From contig PMIV01000214.1 in assembly GCA_003158355.1 (NCBI GenBank), positions 7,689 to 19,714 on the forward strand: DNA of 12,026 nt. Direction: 5' to 3'. Below, in pieces: positions 7,044-12,026 of the stretch. Positions within the stretch are counted from its first letter, which is position 1, and every line of letters begins with the position of its first letter. The notes under the pieces are model-generated. The model was not told the DNA's origin. It did no database searches and was given only the letters and a program-made list of their open reading frames with translations. This DNA comes from Anaerolineaceae bacterium. Lineage in GTDB: Bacteria > Chloroflexota > Anaerolineae > Anaerolineales > Anaerolineaceae. A program made the position numbers and the translations under genes.

Positions 7044-7072
7044 ATTATACCGCAACGCTCCGCGTTGGTCAA
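7044..7072 (-). promoter_or_regulatory. Sigma70-type promoter of the rpmH operon
   Basis: On the minus strand TTGACC (7067-7072) and a perfect TATAAT (7044-7049) are separated by exactly 17 bases. Transcription should start near 7037, about 40 bases before the rpmH ATG. The -35 box lies only nine bases past the stop codon of the upstream trkA gene, and no terminator with a T-tract separates them, so some read-through from trkA is possible. Confidence 0.85.
7053..7067. promoter_or_regulatory. Perfect dyad in the rpmH promoter spacer
   Basis: CAACGC-tcc-GCGTTG is a perfect 6-3-6 inverted repeat located between the -35 and -10 boxes and touching the -35. Its position would let a bound dimeric regulator block RNA polymerase. 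It could also be chance or a hairpin at the end of the trkA transcript. No regulator is known to me for it. Confidence 0.4.
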
Positions 7073-7080
7073 AGGATTTT

Positions 7081-7755
7081 CTATTTCTTTGACAACTTAG
7101 CGAACAAATCAGATAGCGACTTTGCACCATCCTCATCGGTTACGGCCAAAACTTCATCGTTCTCTTCAAAAAAGGTACTGCCCCGGGGAACCACAATTTC
7201 TCCTTTACGAATGATTGCGGCAATCACACAGTTTTCGGGGAATTTCAAATCTTTGATCGCAGCATCCAACGCCTTGGCTCCGGCCGGAATTTTTTCTTCG
7301 ACCAGGGAATAACGTCCTTTTCTTAATTGCAGCAATGTCATCATGTCCCCTAATGACATCTCTTCTTCAATTAACTTAGCGAGCAATTCTGCCTGATTCA
7401 CTGCTACATCCACATGGAATGTATCGTTGAACAGCCAGGCATTTCGTGGATTGTTCACCCGTGCAATGGTACGGTTTACCTTGTATTTTTCTCGCGTGAA
7501 ATAACATAACGCCAGATTCACTTCATCGGAAGTTGTGGTAGCCGCAAATACATTGGCATCAGAAATTCCGACCTCTTCCAATACCACTGGATTTAATGGA
7601 TTACCCGAAAATATGACTTCGGTGGGCAATTCTTTATGAATTCGTGCTAATACATCTTTTTTGTCTTCGACTATATGGACTTGATGACCTTCATCCAGTA
7701 AATAACGCGCCAGTTGAGCGCCTGTTCTTCCACCGCCAGCGATAACTACAAACAT
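7081..7755 (-). CDS. TrkA/KtrA-type potassium channel regulatory subunit (downstream copy)
   Basis: A cytoplasmic regulator of a TrkH/KtrB-type potassium transporter; such subunits form rings that bind NAD(H) or adenine nucleotides and gate the pore. The 224 residues hold an RCK_N Rossmann domain (about 1-120) with the nucleotide loop G7-G8-G9-R10-T11-G12 and the acidic strand-2 residues E30-D31, and an RCK_C domain (about 140-220, with IRKGEIVVPRGSTFFEENDEVLAV). The ATG follows the upstream trkA stop by one base, and its AGGAGG lies inside the end of that gene, so translation is coupled. No pore subunit is seen in the window. Confidence 0.93.
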   Translation of the reverse strand: MFVVIAGGGRTGAQLARYLLDEGHQVHIVEDKKDVLARIHKELPTEVIFSGNPLNPVVLEEVGISDANVFAATTTSDEVNLALCYFTREKYKVNRTIARVNNPRNAWLFNDTFHVDVAVNQAELLAKLIEEEMSLGDMMTLLQLRKGRYSLVEEKIPAGAKALDAAIKDLKFPENCVIAAIIRKGEIVVPRGSTFFEENDEVLAVTDEDGAKSLSDLFAKLSKK

Positions 7756-7756
7756 T

Positions 7757-8419
7757 TCAGGCCTCCTTTGCGCTGTTTTTCAGTACTTTGCGGGTCTCTT
7801 CAATACCTTCAAAAGTGGCCGCTACACTTAAAAGATCTCCATTTTGAAGCTCAGTGGTAGTGTTTGCCAGGAATGCCTTCCCGGCACGTGTGACTGCGAT
7901 AGGTCTGCATTCGTCACATGGGATTAATTCTCCAACCTTCTTGCCATTCCAATATTCGGGGATCGAAAGCTCATAAACTTCTACTTCCCCATTCCCCGCG
8001 GAGAAAACCGTACGGGCTTCTGAATGGTACATTAACTCTTCAATTCGTTGAGAGCCCCAGCTCGTGGAACTGACCACCTGAATTCCAAAGGTTTCAAAAA
8101 GATCGCGCACATGGGGGTCATAATTTCGTGCAACGATGTTCGAGACATTAAATTCTGTTTTGGCAACATGGCTCACAATCATGTTGAGAGCATCATTATT
8201 TGTTACCGCTGCAACCACATCACAATGCTCGATCCCCGCACGGACCAATACATCTTGATTTATAGCATCGCCTTCGTGTACTCTGCCTTCAAAATCTGCA
8301 GGCAAATTATTAAAGGAAGCAGGCACATTATCGATAATAGAAACGTCATGTCCCCTTTTGAATAACCGATAACCCAACTCGGCACCAATCCTGCCACAAC
8401 CCACGATAATAGCTATCAT
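7757..8419 (-). CDS. TrkA/KtrA-type potassium channel regulatory subunit (upstream copy)
   Basis: The second single-unit TrkA protein, 220 residues, begins MIAIIVGCGRIGAELG: the Rossmann loop G7-C8-G9-R10-I11-G12 and the ribose-binding D30 mark an RCK_N domain (about 1-120), followed by RCK_C (about 135-215, with ECRPIAVTRAGKAFLANTTTEL). The start at 8419 is preceded by GGAGGAGG five bases away; an in-frame start 63 bases upstream would add residues encoded by the leader and is rejected. Together with the next gene it equals the two-repeat TrkA of E. coli split into two polypeptides, so a hetero-oligomeric ring is plausible (inference). A candidate extended -10 promoter lies about 60 bases upstream. 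Confidence 0.93.
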   Translation of the reverse strand: MIAIIVGCGRIGAELGYRLFKRGHDVSIIDNVPASFNNLPADFEGRVHEGDAINQDVLVRAGIEHCDVVAAVTNNDALNMIVSHVAKTEFNVSNIVARNYDPHVRDLFETFGIQVVSSTSWGSQRIEELMYHSEARTVFSAGNGEVEVYELSIPEYWNGKKVGELIPCDECRPIAVTRAGKAFLANTTTELQNGDLLSVAATFEGIEETRKVLKNSAKEA

Positions 8420-8480
8420 AAAATCCTCCTCCTTTTTCAATTTCCCTGATACGGAACTGCCAAGGTAACGATATCCTTGC

Positions 8481-8489
8481 ACTATAACA
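8481..8489 (-). promoter_or_regulatory. Candidate extended -10 promoter for the trkA pair
   Basis: The minus strand reads TGTTATAGT: a 5-of-6 match to TATAAT directly preceded by TGn, the extended -10 form. No good -35 hexamer is found at the normal distance, which is tolerated by extended -10 promoters. It would give a leader of about 55 bases. Confidence 0.45.
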
Positions 8490-8800
8490 ATAACCGCCTC
8501 GAAGTGTCTGCCGCCATAGTATCAAATGCAGAGGTACATCGCTATTTTGGCACAAAATGGGGAACCACTATGTTTCTCACTTTGTTATGTTGTTTTTAAG
8601 CATCGATAGCACCAATATAAGGGAAGACCGAGGAGGCTTTTTTATCTTCAATCGTCATTTTGCCATCCACATAGTCATTTCCAATCTATTTAACACAAGG
8701 GAAAGAGTATAAGCCTTTTCAAATTTACAGTCAATCATTCGATTAAATTCTTAAAAGCAAGTAGTAATAATTATAGTTTGATTTCGCATGTCAATCAGTT
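8490..8800. other. AT-rich intergenic region between the alpha-glucosidase and the trkA pair
   Basis: About 310 bases (380 counting the trkA leader) with no intact gene on either strand. It is more AT-rich than the genes around it. Besides the possible decayed fragment, I see no clear intrinsic terminator for the alpha-glucosidase gene: the best candidate, TGATT/AATCA just past its stop, is short and lacks a T-run. Confidence 0.6.
8596..8718 (-). pseudogene. Possible decayed coding fragment, function unknown
   Basis: In one minus-strand frame the translation reads KGLYSFPCVK, a TAG stop (8686-8688), then IGNDYVDGKMTIEDKKASSV followed by FPYIGAIDA and a TAA stop (8596-8598). The protein-like composition of the segment after the TAG contrasts with the stop-rich surroundings; a single TGG-to-TAG change would join the two parts. 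There is no convincing ribosome-binding site and a TGA precedes the stretch. I do not recognise a family. It may equally be chance. Confidence 0.22.
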
Positions 8801-10513
8801 TTACTGCCTCTCCTTACCCAATATCACACATCCAAATGGACTCACTGTTGATTCTCCAGCATTTAACGTCCATTGATGGGGCATTCCTTCAAATAACAAC
8901 TTATGCGCATCCATAGGGAGAACTTCCGTGTTGATCTTCTGGAGTTCGTCACTAAAGTTGAGCAAGATGACCAACGTTTCTTCTTTCCATGTTCTGCTGA
9001 AAATAACGATATCTTTCGGGAATCCGGCTAATTGCTCGAAATCGCCAAATTTTAAAGCTGCAGATCCTTTCCGAAACGACAAAAGACTTTGATAGTATTT
9101 CCATAGGGAGTTCGGAGTTTTAATTTCATCCTCAACGTTTACCCCGCGTTGATAATCGGGGTTGATTGGCAGCCAGGGAGTTACATCGTATGGGCAGAAT
9201 CCGGCGTTCGCTGAACCGGACCATTGCATTGGGGTTCGGCATTTATCCCGCCCTTTTTCTGCGCCGATCTGAACCGCCTCTTTTTCACTCAGCCCCTGTA
9301 ACTCTTTGATAATTCTGGAATACTCCAGGCTGAGCGGATCACGAAATTGATCGATATCTGCCAATAAATAATCTGACATGCCAATTTCTTCGCCGTTGTA
9401 TAAAAATGGCGTCCCCTTGATCGTCAGCAGCAAGGTCAGGTTCAATCGCGCCATTAGTGAATTATGCTTGCCATCTCCAAAATGGTTATACACCCTGGGG
9501 GAATCATGATTGCCCAGTGTATTGCACGGCCAGGCTGTAGGCGGGAGCTGCGCCAGGCGCTCCGCCTGGTTGGCTTTGATATGACTGGCAGTCAACTGCG
9601 GTACTTTCATAAGAGGAAAATTGAAGATCAAATTCAATTCGTCCTTTCCGTTGCCATAAAAAGAGAGGTCGTCCGTTTCACCAACCAACACGCGATGATC
9701 ATATTCATCGACCACCCTGCGTAATTCGCGCATCAGATCATGAACTTCCGGCATGTCATGCTGGTATCGGAACATCTTCTCCAGGGCTTGTGAATAATTA
9801 GCCTGTTCCTCAAAACTCTTGATGGACAACTCAAGGCGAATCAATTCTTCGCTGGTGCGATTTTCTGAATAGTTAAAATAATGTTCATCTTCGAAAATTG
9901 TTCCCACCGCGTCCAAACGGAAACCATCCACTCCCATATCCAGCCAGAAACGGACGGCATTGAACATGGCCTCTTTTACTTTTGGATTGTTCCAATTCAG
10001 GTCCGGCTGCTCCTTGAAAAAGAAATGGTAATAATATTCCCCGGTTTTCGCGTCCAATTCCCAGGCGCTGCCGCCAAAAGTTGAATACCAGTTGGTAGGG
10101 GGCTGGCCATTTTTTCCTTTTTTCCATACATACCAGTCCCGTTTTGGATTATCAAGGCTAGACCGGGATTCAATAAACCAGGGATGTTGGTCAGAAGTAT
10201 GGTTCAAGACCAGATCCAGAATCAAGTGCATTCCGCGGGCATGAAGTCCATTTAAAAATTGCTTAAATTGCTGCAAATCACCATATTCTGGCGCCACATT
10301 TTCATAATTAGAGATGTCGTAACCGCAATCGATAAAAGGCGATGGATAATGTGGAGACAACCAAATGGCATCCACCCCAAGATTCTGCAAATAATCTAAT
10401 TTCTCGATCATCCCGGCAAAATCACCCATACCGTCGCCGTTACCGTCTGCGAAAGAACGAGGGTATATTTGATAGAAAACCGCGCTTTGCCACCACTCAA
10501 ATTCAGTAACCAT
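8801..10513 (-). CDS. GH13 alpha-glucosidase / oligo-1,6-glucosidase family
   Basis: Hydrolyses terminal alpha-glucosidic bonds in maltose-, isomaltose- or trehalose-type oligosaccharides; no signal peptide, so probably cytoplasmic. The 570 residues fit the family. Visible GH13 landmarks: calcium-site-like DGNGDGMGD (23-31), region I DLVLNHTS (100-107), region V QPDLNW (169-174), region II GFRLDAV with nucleophile D201, region III VGETDD with acid/base E279, and region IV LGNHDSPR with D337; GVNVEDE and an all-beta C-terminal domain follow. QPDLN marks the oligo-1,6-glucosidase subfamily. The residue after the nucleophile is Ala rather than the Val common in 1,6-specific members, which hints at 1,4 activity without proving it. 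GGGAG lies five bases before the ATG, in a 20-base gap after mtaB, so the two are likely cotranscribed. No sugar transporter or regulator is adjacent. Confidence 0.94.
   Translation of the reverse strand: MVTEFEWWQSAVFYQIYPRSFADGNGDGMGDFAGMIEKLDYLQNLGVDAIWLSPHYPSPFIDCGYDISNYENVAPEYGDLQQFKQFLNGLHARGMHLILDLVLNHTSDQHPWFIESRSSLDNPKRDWYVWKKGKNGQPPTNWYSTFGGSAWELDAKTGEYYYHFFFKEQPDLNWNNPKVKEAMFNAVRFWLDMGVDGFRLDAVGTIFEDEHYFNYSENRTSEELIRLELSIKSFEEQANYSQALEKMFRYQHDMPEVHDLMRELRRVVDEYDHRVLVGETDDLSFYGNGKDELNLIFNFPLMKVPQLTASHIKANQAERLAQLPPTAWPCNTLGNHDSPRVYNHFGDGKHNSLMARLNLTLLLTIKGTPFLYNGEEIGMSDYLLADIDQFRDPLSLEYSRIIKELQGLSEKEAVQIGAEKGRDKCRTPMQWSGSANAGFCPYDVTPWLPINPDYQRGVNVEDEIKTPNSLWKYYQSLLSFRKGSAALKFGDFEQLAGFPKDIVIFSRTWKEETLVILLNFSDELQKINTEVLPMDAHKLLFEGMPHQWTLNAGESTVSPFGCVILGKERQ
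9553..9569. repeat. Perfect intragenic inverted repeat in the alpha-glucosidase gene
   Basis: CCAGGCG-ctc-CGCCTGG is a 7-bp perfect GC-rich stem with a three-base loop, inside the coding sequence for NQAERLA (about residues 315-321). It would form a stable hairpin in mRNA. No copy elsewhere in this window was noticed. Confidence 0.7.
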
Positions 10514-10533
10514 GTTCGCTCCCAGCGAGTAAA

Positions 10534-11811
10534 TTACTCAAGAATCTCTCCCTCCAGAGAATCTCCATTGATTTTCTTCAATTGAACGCAGCTCATCGTA
10601 TTCCAAAGATCCCGCTCACTCCAGGAACTGACAGGCAGGTAATTATCCGTCCACCCATGCACCCGCCAACCCTTCGCATCAAGGAAGCTGACAGATTCCC
10701 AAAGCACGGTCATATTTCTGTCGAGAAATTTTTGCCGGTAGACCGATTCACTTTCAGCCAAAATCGCCCGCATCACCTGGCTTCGCTCTCGAGCTTCTTT
10801 TCCATTGATCTTATTCGGCAGTTTGGCTGCTGCTGTACCCTCACGCGCAGAATACTTGAATACGTGCCCGCTGGCAAACTGCATTTCCCGCACAAAAGCC
10901 GTATTCTCTTCGAATTCCCCTGTCGTTTCCCCCGGGAAACCCACAATGATATCCGTGGTGATGGCCGCTTCGGGGATTTTCGTGCGGATCATGGTCACCA
11001 GGTCTGCAAATTTTGTCGGGGTGATCTGCCGTCCCATTCTTTGTAAGGTAGCCTTTGACCCCGATTGCAGGGGAAGGTGAAAATGTTTACACAGGCGGGG
11101 ATTCTCCCAAAGGTCGAAAAAAAGCTCATCCAGATCCCAGGGTTCGATCGATGAGAGGCGAATTCGCCCAATTTTTGTTTCATTTAGCAAGAAGCTGATC
11201 AAATCCGTGAGACATTCGCCGTTTGAAAGGTCCGATCCCCACGAACCCAACTGCACTCCGCTTAACACAATTTCTTTCGCTCCCCCTTTTTCTGCTGAGA
11301 GCACTTCATTTAATACAACTTCTTTTTGCACACTGATTGAACGTCCGCGCGCCAGACGGGTAACACAAAATGTACAGTAATTATTGCAGCCGTCCTGAAC
11401 CTTGATAAACGCTCTGGTGCGCCGATGAACGCCCGGTAAGGGCTTTCTCTCCAAAGGTTCCAGCTCAAATGGATCGGGGTGTTCTCCTAAAATACGAGCA
11501 GCCAACTGCTCTTTATCCATGTTAACAATCACGCTGCTTACCCCGCTCAATTTTTTTGCATCTTCGGGAGCAAGGGTCGCCCAACACCCGGTGACCACAA
11601 TATTGGGAACGCCGGCATGGTTGGCCTGGCGAATTTTTTGCCGTGAATCCGATGCCGCCGCCGCAGTTACCGCGCAGGTATTCACCACCACCAAATCTGC
11701 CTGAACCAGGCTGTCAACGATCTGATGCCCGGCAGCGCGGAAATCCAAAGCCATTTTTTCAATTTCTGCTTGATTTAAGCGACAGCCAACGCTATCAAAA
11801 TACACTTTCAT
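10534..11811 (-). CDS. mtaB: tRNA (N6-threonylcarbamoyladenosine(37)-C2) methylthiotransferase MtaB
   Basis: A radical-SAM enzyme with two 4Fe-4S clusters that converts t6A37 to ms2t6A37 in ANN-decoding tRNAs. The 425 residues show the N-terminal UPF0004 domain with cluster ligands C10, C46 (NTCAV) and C76 (TGCWA), the radical-SAM motif DGCNNYCTFC with C142, C146 and C149, the SSIEPWDL and HLPLQSGS segments, DIIVGFPGET, and a C-terminal TRAM-like part (about 365-425). VGCRLNQAE at the N-terminus points to MtaB rather than MiaB or RimO. The ATG lies two bases past the stop of the preceding gene with no clear Shine-Dalgarno, so translation is probably by coupling. The alpha-glucosidase follows closely. 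Confidence 0.94.
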   Translation of the reverse strand: MKVYFDSVGCRLNQAEIEKMALDFRAAGHQIVDSLVQADLVVVNTCAVTAAAASDSRQKIRQANHAGVPNIVVTGCWATLAPEDAKKLSGVSSVIVNMDKEQLAARILGEHPDPFELEPLERKPLPGVHRRTRAFIKVQDGCNNYCTFCVTRLARGRSISVQKEVVLNEVLSAEKGGAKEIVLSGVQLGSWGSDLSNGECLTDLISFLLNETKIGRIRLSSIEPWDLDELFFDLWENPRLCKHFHLPLQSGSKATLQRMGRQITPTKFADLVTMIRTKIPEAAITTDIIVGFPGETTGEFEENTAFVREMQFASGHVFKYSAREGTAAAKLPNKINGKEARERSQVMRAILAESESVYRQKFLDRNMTVLWESVSFLDAKGWRVHGWTDNYLPVSSWSERDLWNTMSCVQLKKINGDSLEGEILE

Positions 11812-11813
11812 AA

Positions 11814-12026
11814 TTAAGGTTGGGAGACCTTCAAATTATCAAAAAAAACTTCCACACCGGGAGTGGTGTAGGACCCTGCGATCAGTCCCACTTGCCCTTC
11901 GGTTAAACTGCTGTCTTCTACCTCGGTTAACAACTGATCATTGACGGATAATTTGAGCAGGTCGCCCTGGCAAACTGCCTGAATATGGTTGACAACTCCG
12001 CCCTGCCGGATCACTTCACTATACTT
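11814..12026 (-). CDS. C-terminal end of a LamG/DUF1080-like jelly-roll protein (5' end outside window)
   Basis: The frame is open to the window edge; 70 codons are visible and end with TAA at 11814-11816. The pattern NHIQAVCQGDLLKLSVNDQL, then EVEDSSLTEGQVGLIAGSY and VEVFFDNLKVSQP is typical of the last strands of concanavalin-like (LamG / 3-keto-disaccharide hydrolase DUF1080) domains, which often form the C-terminus of secreted or lipid-anchored proteins in Chloroflexota. A GTG within the frame at 12012-12014 is not needed as a start because coding-like sequence continues upstream. Function and N-terminal domains cannot be judged. It abuts mtaB and is probably cotranscribed with it. Confidence 0.75.
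   Translation of the reverse strand, partial: KYSEVIRQGGVVNHIQAVCQGDLLKLSVNDQLLTEVEDSSLTEGQVGLIAGSYTTPGVEVFFDNLKVSQP

Noticed and set aside
6810..7136. 108-residue minus-strand frame overlapping rpmH.
   Set aside because: It is an out-of-frame shadow of L34 with no family resemblance and crosses the promoter region.
8622..8648. GAAGA/TCTTC with an A/T run as an intrinsic terminator for the alpha-glucosidase gene.
   Set aside because: The stem is five pairs with a 17-base loop that itself contains the T-run; it does not form a normal terminator.
10582..11046. 154-residue plus-strand frame within mtaB.
   Set aside because: Antisense shadow of a conserved radical-SAM gene, with no domain or start signal.

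Overview
The window reads as chromosomal housekeeping DNA from a bacterium that is probably a Chloroflexota of the Anaerolineae type. This is inferred from protein style, the monoderm-type (267-codon class) YidC, the split TrkA pair and the LamG/DUF1080-like secreted-protein tail; no rRNA or other marker proves it. Every supported gene lies on the minus strand, so the biological reading order runs from the right end of the window (12026) to the left end (1).

In that order: (i) the C-terminal end of a secreted-type jelly-roll protein is followed two bases later by a MiaB-family tRNA methylthiotransferase (mtaB) and 20 bases later by a GH13 alpha-glucosidase; these three look like one transcription unit. 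(ii) About 380 bases without an intact gene hold a possible decayed coding fragment and the promoter of (iii) two overlapping-signal trkA genes, each one RCK_N plus RCK_C, with no membrane pore gene in the window. (iv) A textbook sigma70 promoter then drives rpmH-rnpA-yidD-lipoprotein beta-propeller-yidC-jag, the conserved ribosome/RNase P/membrane-insertase cluster, closed by a clear intrinsic terminator. (v) A pyrimidine-nucleoside phosphorylase gene follows, and (vi) isoleucyl-tRNA synthetase (ileS, cut by the window edge) with its own promoter and a transcription-attenuating T-box leader.

Functionally the core links translation (L34, RNase P, IleRS, tRNA t6A methylthiolation) to membrane protein biogenesis (YidD, YidC, KhpB/Jag). 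The most notable points are: the IleRS active-site signature reads G-V-H-H instead of H-x-G-H, the swapped form associated with very strong natural mupirocin resistance in type-2 IleRS; a lipoprotein PQQ-type beta-propeller is inserted between yidD and yidC; the rpmH promoter carries a perfect dyad in its spacer; and dnaA is not next to rpmH, whose upstream neighbour is trkA. I see no CRISPR array, insertion sequence, tRNA or rRNA gene.
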